Below, piece by piece: positions 14,819 to 23,209 of a DNA stretch of 55,352 bases. The notes below the pieces were generated by a model. That model was not told where the DNA came from and searched no databases. It was given only the letters and a program-made list of their open reading frames with translations. The first letter of the stretch is position 1; each line of letters begins with the position of its first letter. Both the position numbers and the translations under genes were made by a program. The stretch comes from a virus, in IMG/VR virus record IMGVR_UViG_3300024323_000003, positions 1 to 55,352 of that record. One strand, written 5' to 3'.

Positions 14819-15687
14819 CAGACATAAACGAAAACGAACTAACGATCTGGATGCCGGCGTGGGGTGATGCTCACCTGAACATGCTCCAGAATTTCGGACT
14901 CCCATCGCTGATGCAGCCAGGAAACCTTCCCGCGTGCGGATACTCCAAAATTTACGTTGATTGCCCAACTATTCCAGAGGATGTAGTCAGGCTGGAAAAA
15001 ATTGTCATGGAAGGGATGGCTGGGTTGCCGGTGGAGTTCAAGCGTCAGAACCCATCGCTGGACGGATTGATAGAAACCGTTCTGAATGCCAAAGCACGCA
15101 GCACTAGATTCCTTACCGCGCTACCCGATTTCGTTTTTGGCAACGGATCCATAGGAAACATAGTGGCTTACGCCCGTGGCAAGAACGTCTGTGTTGCCGG
15201 TCCCCATCTGCGCGTGAACGAGGACGACTTGATGGGCCACTTCGGAGGCAGGTTCAATTCTGCCACCAATGCCGAATTGGTGTTCCTGACCATGCGGTAC
15301 ATGCACAACAACACGCGTGACTTTTTCACCGACCAACCCAACGCTTCGCATTTTGGAGGCGTATCCATAACCCATCTGAGCAACGGTTCGTACGCAATGG
15401 TGCATCATCTTCCCAACGTGTTCCTTGCGTGGTTCAACGACTCAGACGCGGATTACTTTATGAAATGCACGGATCGGGACTTCTGGGACCACGACTGGCC
15501 TAAGATTCCCGTTTCCGAGGGTCGTTACCGAATGATCGGGTCCAGTGAACTTTTTTATATGCTGGAACTCACGGGCCGGGACTCGCACGGGTTGGGCGCA
15601 ACCAAAATGGACAACAGCGAAACCTGCTGGGTGGACAAGCTTCATTTCAAAACGAGCCACAACTTTGCAATATCCCTCCACACATGA
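14815..15687 (+). CDS. Glycan-related hypothetical protein, 290 aa
   Basis: Begins TIWMPAWGDAHLNMLQNFGL with a Rossmann-type strand (YSKIYVDCPT). A central segment (PDFVFGNGSIGNIVAYARG; VAGPHLRVNEDDLM) and later NASHFGGVSITHLS and WFNDSDADYF follow. Its start, core DxD-like D-S-D-A-D and position between recognised glycosyltransferase-like genes suggest a GT-A enzyme, but I do not recognise the family. It could equally process or bind the sugar product. Confidence 0.6.
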   Translation: MTDINENELTIWMPAWGDAHLNMLQNFGLPSLMQPGNLPACGYSKIYVDCPTIPEDVVRLEKIVMEGMAGLPVEFKRQNPSLDGLIETVLNAKARSTRFLTALPDFVFGNGSIGNIVAYARGKNVCVAGPHLRVNEDDLMGHFGGRFNSATNAELVFLTMRYMHNNTRDFFTDQPNASHFGGVSITHLSNGSYAMVHHLPNVFLAWFNDSDADYFMKCTDRDFWDHDWPKIPVSEGRYRMIGSSELFYMLELTGRDSHGLGATKMDNSETCWVDKLHFKTSHNFAISLHT

Positions 15688-16322
15688 AAATCGCCATCTG
15701 CGTCCCGACCCGAGGCAACGACATATACTACAAGCTCATGTTGTTTTGCTGTGCGGAATCGAGAAAGGGTCACGACATCATTTCTTTCCCTTGCAACGGC
15801 GGGGCGGCTATTTCCCAAACCAAACTTTTCGACGCGGTATTGATCGGAGGCTACGACGGGATGTTCCTGATTGATTCGGACGTTTGCCCGCCAGACAACG
15901 CGCTAGACGTGCTTATCGGTCACAGGCTTGATATAATCAGCGTTCCCACCTTGATGACTTCCGGCAAGGATGTTCACTGGAATTACCATATGGACCCGGA
16001 TAGCCGAAGAATCTATTCTCCCAGGCAGAACTCAGGAATTACTGAGGTGGTGTTCACCTCCTTCGCCTCGGTTTTGATTGGCGCTCAGGTTCTTCGGGAG
16101 TTCAAAAGACGAGGGGAAAGCTGGTTTGGAATGAGCGACTTGGTGCCGGCGCATCTCCATGACGGAATAGTTTCCAATGGCCTGACCGACCATGCCTTTT
16201 TCAACAAGGCGAGGGCGATGGGGTTTAAAATCTTCATGAACTGGAACCTTAGAAATGCCGTCCATCACAAGTACATGGCCCTGGACGACCAGTGTTTTGT
16301 CAGGGAAATAGGGAATACGTAG
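15684..16322 (+). CDS. GT-A glycosyltransferase with DSD motif
   Basis: A 212-residue protein with the clearest glycosyltransferase signature of the cluster. KIAICVPTRGNDIYYKLML is the nucleotide-binding first strand and helix, and MFLIDSDVCPPDNALDVL carries the metal-binding DxD (D64-S-D66). Acceptor-side segments (DIISVPTLMT; GLTDHAFFNKARAMGFKIF) complete the fold, and ENLKxx-type tails of larger enzymes are absent. It transfers a sugar from a nucleotide-sugar donor. The start overlaps the previous stop as ATGA. Confidence 0.75.
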   Translation: MKIAICVPTRGNDIYYKLMLFCCAESRKGHDIISFPCNGGAAISQTKLFDAVLIGGYDGMFLIDSDVCPPDNALDVLIGHRLDIISVPTLMTSGKDVHWNYHMDPDSRRIYSPRQNSGITEVVFTSFASVLIGAQVLREFKRRGESWFGMSDLVPAHLHDGIVSNGLTDHAFFNKARAMGFKIFMNWNLRNAVHHKYMALDDQCFVREIGNT

Positions 16323-16324
16323 CC

Positions 16325-16864
16325 GTGGCTGAACGATTCCACATCCTAATGCCCTGCGCGAAGCCGCACTTCATACCAGCCATTGCCCCCTCGATTCTCC
16401 AGTGTGAAGCGCACCCGTTTGAGCTTCGGTGGCACATCTGTCAGCAAGGCACAGAGCCCGACGGAAAAGGATTTAGAAAAATCAACGAGGCGATTGGATG
16501 GTTCAAAGATGGATGGTTTTGGGCTCCCTCAGATGACAGCCTTCATTACCCAAATCTAATTCGACGCGCCGGAGAGATTATATCCTCCAATCCAGGAGTC
16601 GGCTGCATTGTCGTATCCGAGGACCGGGGGAAGAAAGAGGGAAATCGCATTATGCGGGCATCGTCATCCAATGTTCGCGTTGGAGAAATTGACGGGAGCC
16701 AGTGCATTTGGAGCCGTGATTTTGTTGGAGACGACCGTTTTCCGGTTGATGATTTTCCGCTGACGGCTGATGGGGTTTTCGCTGAGAGGCTATTTTCCAG
16801 ATCGCCAGAAAGGTTTCATTTTCTGGATCAGGTGCTTGTCCGATTTAACAGCCTTGACCCTTAA
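16325..16864 (+). CDS. Glycosyltransferase-like protein with APSDD motif
   Basis: A 179-residue protein from the GTG at 16325, two bases after the previous stop; an ATG at 16349 is possible but would cut the first strand. FHILMPCAKPHFIPAIAPS, then WHICQQGTEPDGKGFRKINE, and DGWFWAPSDDSLHYPN (acidic pair D70-D71) are in GT2 order. It is the last cluster member, 24 bases before the portal gene, so the sugar genes may be expressed with the late head genes. Confidence 0.68.
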   Translation: MAERFHILMPCAKPHFIPAIAPSILQCEAHPFELRWHICQQGTEPDGKGFRKINEAIGWFKDGWFWAPSDDSLHYPNLIRRAGEIISSNPGVGCIVVSEDRGKKEGNRIMRASSSNVRVGEIDGSQCIWSRDFVGDDRFPVDDFPLTADGVFAERLFSRSPERFHFLDQVLVRFNSLDP

Positions 16865-16888
16865 CCATAATGGGAGTACAGCAACATC

Positions 16889-19249
16889 GTGCTATTTGAC
16901 CGCGCTGACGAAATTGATTCGATTGTCACAAATCTTAGGCAAGCAGACTTTTATCGTGGCCAGAACCGCGCTCTGATTGACATGGCGGCTAACGGCGCTC
17001 CGCCGTTCACGCCAGAGGAAGCCGAGGCCAACGGAATAGAGGTCAACTACTCCGACCTTTCGATGTGTCGCAGCGCGCATGACGCCCGTTCTCAGATGTC
17101 GAACGCCTTCATAAAGCCCGGCAACTATTTCCGCTGCACGACCGACATGGGCGACCCGAACAAGCGCGGCGATTGGGGAGCCATTGTCACTCGGGAAATC
17201 AGCCACATAATGAAGCGGTCCATACCGTACTTCGAGAAGTACCGGAGCACCTTCGCGCTGAACACCCTGCACGGCATTGCGCCGGGGGTATGGGCCAATC
17301 CCGACATCTGGCGACCACGCTCCGTCGGCATTGACGACGTGCTGATTCCCGGTGGCACAACGCTGGACATGGACGATCTGCCATTTTTCGCCATCCGCCA
17401 CTCGTGGACAGCCCCGCAGTTGATCCGAAAGATTCGCCGCCCCAACGTGGACAAGGGTTGGAACATTCCATTGGCCGAAGCCTGCCTCGAATGGATTGAC
17501 GCGGAGACAGCGCAACTTCAATCCAGCGCGTATCCTGATATGTGGAGCCCGGAGAAATGGGCCGAACGCATGAAGTCCGACGGCGCCTGCTACGCCGCCG
17601 ACCAGGTGCCCACCGTGGACGTGTTCGACTTCCATTTCTGGGATGACCGCGGAGACGTGGCCGGCTGGCGCCGGCGCATCATCCTCGACGCTTGGAGCGA
17701 GCCCACGCTCGCGGCTGGCCGGGTGACCCAAAATCGTAAGGATCCCAAAGGCCCCTACGGCAAGGACTTCGCCAACCAATTCCTCTACACGAGCGGCGAT
17801 GAACTTTACAGCAACTCCCGCCAGGAGGTAATCAGCTTCCAGTTCGCGGACCTGTCAGCCGTGGCACCCTTCAAATATCACTCCGTCCGCAGCATCGGAT
17901 TCCTGCTCTACGCCGTGTGCCACATTCAGAACCGGATGCGGTGCAAATTCACCGAAAGCGTTTTCGAGGCGCTGATGATGTATTTTCGGGTCAAGAGCGA
18001 AGAGGACATGCAACGGGCACTCAAGGTGAAAATGTGGAATCGCGGATTCATTGACGAAACCCTCCAGTTCATACCCGCGAACGAGCGTTTTCAGGTCCGG
18101 GCTGATTTGGTGGAGTTGGGGCTGAGGATGAACGACCAGCTTATCGCCGATAGCTCCAGCAGCTACACCCAGAACGCGAACCACTCCCCTGACCAGACCG
18201 AGAAAACCAAGTTTCAGGTGATGGCCGAAGTCAACGCCGCGCAGAGCCTCGTGAGCGCCGGCATGTTGCAGGCATACCAGTATCAGGAGTTCGAGGACCG
18301 GGAGATTCTTCGCCGCTTCATGCGCAAGAATTCGTGCGACCCCGACGTGATGACGTTCCGGGCGAATTGCCTGCGCCAGCGCGTGCCGAATAGAATCCTC
18401 ACACCCGAAGCCTGGGACTGCACTCACGAGCGCGTGTTGGGCACGGGGAACAAGACTCAGGAATTGCAGATCAGCCAATTCCTGATGGAAAATTTCCAGA
18501 AGTTCGATCCCGAACCGCAGCGCCAGATCCTTCACAACGTCACTACGGCCGTCAGCGACAACGCGGCTTTGGCCGACCAGTTGGTGCCGCTCAAAGGCGT
18601 GCCCGTCAGCGACTCGAAGCACGACGCGCAACTCGCTTTGCCGGCGCTCATGGGTGGCTATCCGGTGGACATAAAGACCGGAATGAACCACCAGGAGTAC
18701 ATCGCCGAAATCCTAAAAGGCATGGCCATGACGGTGAAGAAGATCAACCAGCGTGGCGGCGTGGCCACTCAGGACGAAATCGAGGGCTTGGTCAACGCGG
18801 GGCACCACGTCGAGGCGCATATCAAAATTCTGGCTCAGGACGAGGAACAGAAGGGCGTCGTCAAACAGTTTGGTGACGTGCTGGGTCGAGTGATGAACGA
18901 GGTCAAAGCGTTCGCGCAAAGGTTGCAGCAACAGCGCGAGGCGGCAGCCGCACAGAACGGCAATGGCCAGATGGACCCCGAGGCGCAGGCGAAAGTGGCG
19001 GCGACTATGTTGCAGGCCAAGACCAAGGCCGAGCTGGCGCAGCAAAGCCATGCGGAGCGCACGGCCCAGAAGCGCATCAGCTTTGAGCAAACCACCGCTC
19101 AAAAGGCCGAGGCTCATCGCCAGCAGTTGGCGCATGAGGCGCAACGGCAGCAAGTCGAAGTCGCCGGTGCCGATCTCAAGACCGCATCAGAAATCCACCA
19201 ACAGGCGGCACGCGCCAAGGCCGAACCGCCAGCAACGAGTGATGAATAA
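16889..19249 (+). CDS. Portal protein (podovirus-like)
   Basis: A 786-residue protein from a GTG. The N-terminal ~600 residues form the portal-like core, with RSQMSNAFIKPGNYF near the start and a long middle containing FHFWDDRGDVAGWRRR and FQFADLSAVAPFKYHSVRS. The last ~130 residues are a Gln/Ala-rich coiled coil (QAKTKAELAQQSHAERTAQK), usual at portal C-termini inside the capsid. Length, position before a scaffold-like gene and lack of enzyme motifs support the call; P22-type portals are of similar size. It would form the dodecameric DNA gate at one capsid vertex. Confidence 0.75.
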   Translation: MLFDRADEIDSIVTNLRQADFYRGQNRALIDMAANGAPPFTPEEAEANGIEVNYSDLSMCRSAHDARSQMSNAFIKPGNYFRCTTDMGDPNKRGDWGAIVTREISHIMKRSIPYFEKYRSTFALNTLHGIAPGVWANPDIWRPRSVGIDDVLIPGGTTLDMDDLPFFAIRHSWTAPQLIRKIRRPNVDKGWNIPLAEACLEWIDAETAQLQSSAYPDMWSPEKWAERMKSDGACYAADQVPTVDVFDFHFWDDRGDVAGWRRRIILDAWSEPTLAAGRVTQNRKDPKGPYGKDFANQFLYTSGDELYSNSRQEVISFQFADLSAVAPFKYHSVRSIGFLLYAVCHIQNRMRCKFTESVFEALMMYFRVKSEEDMQRALKVKMWNRGFIDETLQFIPANERFQVRADLVELGLRMNDQLIADSSSSYTQNANHSPDQTEKTKFQVMAEVNAAQSLVSAGMLQAYQYQEFEDREILRRFMRKNSCDPDVMTFRANCLRQRVPNRILTPEAWDCTHERVLGTGNKTQELQISQFLMENFQKFDPEPQRQILHNVTTAVSDNAALADQLVPLKGVPVSDSKHDAQLALPALMGGYPVDIKTGMNHQEYIAEILKGMAMTVKKINQRGGVATQDEIEGLVNAGHHVEAHIKILAQDEEQKGVVKQFGDVLGRVMNEVKAFAQRLQQQREAAAAQNGNGQMDPEAQAKVAATMLQAKTKAELAQQSHAERTAQKRISFEQTTAQKAEAHRQQLAHEAQRQQVEVAGADLKTASEIHQQAARAKAEPPATSDE

Positions 19250-19403
19250 CCCCACCAACCCACCCTGCACCACTTCATCCCCGCCGTGCCCCAACCCCAT
19301 GCTCAAAGCCCTCAACCGCGTCCTCCAACCACGCGATAGTCAAAACAAACGCTTTACGAAGCCTGCGAAGGAGCGTAAATCTAAGGTTAGACAGTATTAT
19401 TAA
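19242..19403 (+). CDS. Small basic protein, 53 aa
   Basis: Starts 8 bases before the portal stop. A Cys/Pro-rich start (PTNPPCTTSSPPCPNPM) is followed by a basic tail (NKRFTKPAKERKSKVRQYY). An internal ATG at 19299 would give 34 residues. Basic tail peptides occur among head genes; otherwise unknown. Confidence 0.5.
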   Translation: MNNPTNPPCTTSSPPCPNPMLKALNRVLQPRDSQNKRFTKPAKERKSKVRQYY

Positions 19404-19431
19404 CCAACCAACCGAAGAAAGTGAGTCACTA

Positions 19432-19632
19432 ATGTTATACGAAGTAGCCCTCATCCAGAAACCCACCGAGAACGAATTGAAGGAAGGCAAAGTTGAAACA
19501 CTCATCCTGCCCCCAACCGCCGTGCTGGCCCAGGACGACCGCAGCGCCGCCGTCAAAGCTGTGAGCGACAACAAGGACAAGATCACCGCCGACTTGTCCC
19601 GAGTCACGGTCCTTGTGCGCCCTTTCGCGTAA
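19432..19632 (+). CDS. Hypothetical protein, 66 aa
   Basis: MLYEVALIQKPTENELKEGK, then LILPPTAVLAQDDRSAAVKA and VTVLVRPFA. The strand-helix-strand order is compact. Proteins opening MxYEVALIxxPT are frequent beside phage head genes; the role is unknown. Confidence 0.72.
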   Translation: MLYEVALIQKPTENELKEGKVETLILPPTAVLAQDDRSAAVKAVSDNKDKITADLSRVTVLVRPFA

Positions 19633-19637
19633 CTGGG

Positions 19638-19874
19638 GTGCGACAGGAAAACGCGCAGAAAGAAAGGGCTTACCCGTCGCCAGCGCAGAGCGTTCGAGCG
19701 CAGGCCAGGGCGGAAGAAAATCCGTTTGAGGCTTTCCAGGATAAGATTCGATCTTTACCGGACGGAATCCTAAATTCCCCATCGTGGATGGTTGCCAGCC
19801 CCAATACGGCTGGTGCAATGACCTATTCAGCCAGCAACCTGATGACCGGACTATTGAACGACCAAGGAGATTGA
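19638..19874 (+). CDS. Hypothetical protein, 78 aa, GTG start
   Basis: Starts at GTG 19638, 5 bases after its neighbour. A basic N-terminus (RQENAQKERAYPSPAQSVRA) leads to NPFEAFQDKIRSLPDGIL and a small polar C-terminus. Position and spacing support a gene in the head operon. No family recognised. Confidence 0.6.
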   Translation: MRQENAQKERAYPSPAQSVRAQARAEENPFEAFQDKIRSLPDGILNSPSWMVASPNTAGAMTYSASNLMTGLLNDQGD

Positions 19875-19875
19875 T

Positions 19876-20166
19876 ATGCCTTTGGAATTTTCCACCCCGA
19901 AGCAACGATTTGTAAAATCCAAAGACCGCTGTGAGGCCCACCGCTTCATCGTCTCTCACGCGCAGTTTGACCAGAGCGTTGACGTGGCAATGGCTGAGTT
20001 GACCGATGAACTTTTGCGCAGCCTTCCGCCAAGCGTCCACGACGGCGCGGCCAATGCCTACGCGATTGCGGGAGCGCAGAAGTTTATCCGCATCCTCAAG
20101 AATCTTTCCGAGCATCCCGAACCCACCAGATCAGCGCCATTGTCACAACTGCGTCACGACGCATGA
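19876..20166 (+). CDS. Hypothetical protein, 96 aa
   Basis: MPLEFSTPKQRFVKSKDRCE, then FIVSHAQFDQSVDVAMAELT, and a C-terminal helix AYAIAGAQKFIRILKNLSE. Mostly helical and soluble; helical head-region proteins such as this may be minor capsid or decoration proteins. The stop overlaps the next ATG. Confidence 0.7.
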   Translation: MPLEFSTPKQRFVKSKDRCEAHRFIVSHAQFDQSVDVAMAELTDELLRSLPPSVHDGAANAYAIAGAQKFIRILKNLSEHPEPTRSAPLSQLRHDA

Positions 20167-20345
20167 TTATCTGCCTTCTCAATTTCGCGTTATGCTGTAC
20201 CGTTATAGGAATCTACGCAGCGGAAAACAATCCACAAAATCCCCCAATCTGGTTTCCCATTATCTGTGCCGAGTTCTGGTTCCTTATGATCGTTTTTAGA
20301 CCGAAAGACACGGTTCAACCACCAACCATCGTATGCCCGAAATAA
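20163..20345 (+). CDS. Small two-span membrane protein, 60 aa
   Basis: Helix 1 is MIICLLNFALCCTVIGIYA, then a polar loop (AENNPQNPP), then helix 2 IWFPIICAEFWFLMIVF. It overlaps the previous gene as ATGA and the scaffold-like gene by 13 bases. Holin or membrane-anchor roles are possible, but its place among head genes is odd for lysis. Confidence 0.6.
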   Translation: MIICLLNFALCCTVIGIYAAENNPQNPPIWFPIICAEFWFLMIVFRPKDTVQPPTIVCPK

Positions 20346-21694
20346 CCACCGCCCCCGACCCCGCCTCCACCGTAACCGCCGCGCCAGCCGCCGCAGTTCC
20401 ACATGGAACGCCATCGCGCCAGGCTCCACAGTCGCCCATGCAACGTCCACGGCCTGCTATGGACCGCATGAAGGCTGAAATTGAGCGCACAGCCAAGCCT
20501 GCCGATGGCGTGCCGCCCACCGCGCCCAAGACTGACGCCACAACGACCACCGCCGACCCCAAGCCCAAAACGGAGCCTTCGACGGCTGACCCCAAGCCCA
20601 AGACCGAACCCGGCACCGCCGACGCGCCCAAGACTGCGCCGGCCACAACCGACGACACCGCCCCGGACCCCAAGTTGGAGCAGTCCAAAATGCCGCCCGA
20701 CATGGACAAAGCCGTGCGCGGCAAGGACGGAAAGATAAACCCCTGGAAGATGAAAGATTGGTGGCAAAACAAATATGCTGAGTCTCAAGCCGAAATCGCC
20801 AAGCTCAAGACCGAAGGGCTCGCTCCGGCCGAGAAGCAGGAATACCTCACCCGCATCGAAAAGGCCGAGGCGAAGCTCAAGGAATACGACGACGAAATCC
20901 GGCACGTCCGATACGAGAAATCCACCGAGTTCAAAGAGAAGTATCAGGCTCCCTTTGAAGCCGCCTGCAATCGCGCCATGAGCGAGTTGGGGGAATTGAC
21001 GCTCCCTCAACCCGACGGGTCACAGAGAGCCTTGCAGTTGCAGGACATTCTGGATCTCGCGTGGATGCCGCTGCCCAAAGCCCGCGCTGCCGCGGTCGAA
21101 CTCTACGGCGACTTCGCCGATGACGTGATGGCTCACCGCAAAGAGATTCGCGCCCTTGGTGAGCAGCAAGCCGCCGCCCTGAAAGACGCCAAGGAGAACG
21201 GAGCCAAGCGCGAGAAAGAGCGGCAGGAAATGCAGACCAAGACCCAGCGCGAGGTCAGCGAGCACATCCAAAAAACCTTCAAGTCCGCTCTGGACGACTC
21301 GCTCAAGCATCCCGAAATAAGCGAGTTTTTCAAGCCGAAAGAGGGTGACGAAGCCTGGAACAAATCCCTCGAAGAGGGGAAGCAGCTTTTCAAGGCCATG
21401 TATCGGGAGCCCGACGACCCGAATCTGACTCCGAAGGAACGGGCGGAACTGGTGGCGACCCACGCGGCGATATTCAATCGCAGTGCGGCTTTCGGACCCA
21501 TGCGCCGGCTCATCAAGTCGCTCCGTAAGGAACTTGCCGACGTGAAAAAGGAAAACGAAGGCTTCAAAGGCAGCCGTCCCGACGCGAGCGGCGACACCCA
21601 ATCGGCGGCGACACCGGCGACTAACGGCATGAGTCGAATGGAGCAAATGAAAGCGGCATTGGCTCAACCTGACGCGCCCTGGGCGAGGAAGTGA
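20333..21694 (+). CDS. Scaffold-like protein
   Basis: A 453-residue, highly charged helical protein. Residues ~1-120 are disordered and rich in Thr/Pro/Ala with a tandem ADPKPKTEP repeat. The rest is coiled coil (EAKLKEYDDEIRHVRYEK; KREKERQEMQTKTQREVSEH). The C-terminus ends in MSRMEQMKAALAQPDAPWAR, where a short basic helix could bind capsid protein. Acidic-disordered plus coiled-coil architecture following a portal gene is typical of phage scaffolds. The capsid gene itself is 19 kb away. A head protease is not seen. Confidence 0.62.
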   Translation: MPEITTAPDPASTVTAAPAAAVPHGTPSRQAPQSPMQRPRPAMDRMKAEIERTAKPADGVPPTAPKTDATTTTADPKPKTEPSTADPKPKTEPGTADAPKTAPATTDDTAPDPKLEQSKMPPDMDKAVRGKDGKINPWKMKDWWQNKYAESQAEIAKLKTEGLAPAEKQEYLTRIEKAEAKLKEYDDEIRHVRYEKSTEFKEKYQAPFEAACNRAMSELGELTLPQPDGSQRALQLQDILDLAWMPLPKARAAAVELYGDFADDVMAHRKEIRALGEQQAAALKDAKENGAKREKERQEMQTKTQREVSEHIQKTFKSALDDSLKHPEISEFFKPKEGDEAWNKSLEEGKQLFKAMYREPDDPNLTPKERAELVATHAAIFNRSAAFGPMRRLIKSLRKELADVKKENEGFKGSRPDASGDTQSAATPATNGMSRMEQMKAALAQPDAPWARK

Positions 21695-21695
21695 T

Positions 21696-21944
21696 ATGAC
21701 ATTCAAATGGCGTCCAAAGGAAGGGTTTTGGTTTGTTTGGGGTTTCAAAAACATAACTCACGGACAAATTTTCTTCTACCTCAAAAAAGAAGGAATTGTG
21801 ATTACAAATAAATGGGCCGTTGATCCTGAAATGGTAAACCCATTTTGGTTTTCACTGTTTTGGAACCAATTTTGGAAGCGCGGATTCCGACTTGGTTATT
21901 ATCGCGCTGCGAACGGAAAGGTATTTGGAAGGATAGGAGCCTAA
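21696..21944 (+). CDS. Aromatic-rich hypothetical protein, 82 aa
   Basis: Contains 15 or more Trp/Phe residues (EGFWFVWGFKN; NPFWFSLFWNQFWKRGFRLG). The gene is AT-richer than both neighbours and may be a later arrival. It is not a plain transmembrane helix; an aromatic beta fold or a membrane-surface protein is possible. Unknown function. Confidence 0.6.
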   Translation: MTFKWRPKEGFWFVWGFKNITHGQIFFYLKKEGIVITNKWAVDPEMVNPFWFSLFWNQFWKRGFRLGYYRAANGKVFGRIGA

Positions 21945-22949
21945 ATGAAAACTAAATTCTCCCTTACCAACGACGATCTGATGGTGCTCCAAACCCCGGG
22001 CCTTCCCGCAGAATCAGCCAACCAAATCTGGCATGGCGTGTGCAAGCGCGTTGGGTGTCAGTTCGCCACACTGGAGGACGCCAAGACGGGCGACCCCCGC
22101 GAATTTTTGGCCGAACCCGCGGCGCCGGAACCGCCTGGAGAGGAAGTCGTCAAAGTGGCCACCTCTGCTGACAACGCCCTGGTGGACAGTCTTTGCGCCG
22201 GTCGAAACTTGGCCCAGAGGGGCATCTTTGACACTCACGCTAGTAACACGAGCGAGCAACGCATTCTCGCTGCCCTCGCAAACAAACCCAGCGGAACCGG
22301 AGAGGAACTTCGCGCCCTCAATGCGTCCGAGCGCGAGGTGTGGGAAAGCTGCCGACAGATTGAAAAGGTTGTTACTGGCCCATTCTTCGGCGATGGCCCA
22401 TTCAAAACCGGGGAGTGGCGCGTCTTTCGTCAGGAGCGCATCTGGCTCCCGAACAGTGGCAAGCCCGGGTTTCTCGCTCACTGGGGAGAGCCTCATGCGG
22501 TGTTCAAGGTTGGCGATAAGGCACTCATCGTTCAGTATAATGTGCTGAACGCAGATGTCCTGAGTGATTGGAGAAAAATGCAACTTCTGGACTTGGTTGT
22601 GCTCGTGGCGGGACACTACGCGCCACTGGATCGAGTTTCCACGGTCGTCATTCAACCGCTTGTCACTCAGACGCCGGAAATCGTTACCTACGAACTATCA
22701 TCGATTGAGGACTCGTACAAGGACATGATTCGACGCATCTCCGCCAGCAACCACCCGGGGGCGACACGAACGCCGGGAGAGGTCCAGTGCAAATCATGCA
22801 AGGCTGTTGGGACATGCAACGAGAACAGGGTGTGGCGAGCCGCGCAACAGCCGCCAGTCGCGCCAAAGCCTGTCGTAATTGATCCGCCAGTGCTCGAACC
22901 TCCCGTTTATCCTCCGAAGAAAAAGGCATTTGGCTGGGTTACAAAATGA
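21945..22949 (+). CDS. PD-(D/E)XK-like protein with C-terminal cysteines, catalytic motif degenerate
   Basis: A 334-residue protein. The C-terminal EVQCKSCKAVGTC matches the Cys cluster that follows the nuclease core in Cas4-like and DUF2800-type proteins. The region before it (GEPHAVFKVGDKALIVQYN, then QLLDLVVLVAGHY) aligns in layout with the GxxD...(D/E)xK...Q core, but the expected Asp and Lys read as His and Asn. I infer a nuclease-fold protein that has lost catalysis or uses other residues. It is located in the head operon, perhaps aiding packaging. Confidence 0.5.
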   Translation: MKTKFSLTNDDLMVLQTPGLPAESANQIWHGVCKRVGCQFATLEDAKTGDPREFLAEPAAPEPPGEEVVKVATSADNALVDSLCAGRNLAQRGIFDTHASNTSEQRILAALANKPSGTGEELRALNASEREVWESCRQIEKVVTGPFFGDGPFKTGEWRVFRQERIWLPNSGKPGFLAHWGEPHAVFKVGDKALIVQYNVLNADVLSDWRKMQLLDLVVLVAGHYAPLDRVSTVVIQPLVTQTPEIVTYELSSIEDSYKDMIRRISASNHPGATRTPGEVQCKSCKAVGTCNENRVWRAAQQPPVAPKPVVIDPPVLEPPVYPPKKKAFGWVTK

Positions 22950-23209
22950 GCATCCACAAACGATTCTTCACTCGAAAGCAATTCAAGAACAACAGCGAGC
23001 CTTCCCAATTCATGCAGCGTGCGGCTCAGGCCGTGCTCAAGGAATTGCCAAAGGACTACGGATTCGCGGTAATTGCCTTCCCGCTGGATTCACGCGATGG
23101 TGCGCTCAGATACGTGAGCAACGGTGATCGTGAGAGCGTGCTGAAATTGATGCGCGAATTCGTCGCTAAACAGGATTCCAAACCACCTGATGCGCCTGAG
23201 GGGAATTAA
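22946..23209 (+). CDS. Small conserved phage protein, 87 aa
   Basis: FMQRAAQAVLKELPKDYGFA, then RYVSNGDRESVLKLMREFVA, is a familiar phage pattern (R[YL]xSNxxRExxxxLLKE) without known function. The ATG overlaps the previous stop, and the 3' end overlaps the convergent giant gene by 4 bases, so no terminator separates the two strands here. Confidence 0.75.
   Translation: MSIHKRFFTRKQFKNNSEPSQFMQRAAQAVLKELPKDYGFAVIAFPLDSRDGALRYVSNGDRESVLKLMREFVAKQDSKPPDAPEGN

Noticed and set aside
16892-18691. Long minus-strand frames opposite the portal gene
   Set aside because: Shadow frames of a GC-rich coding region with no features of their own.
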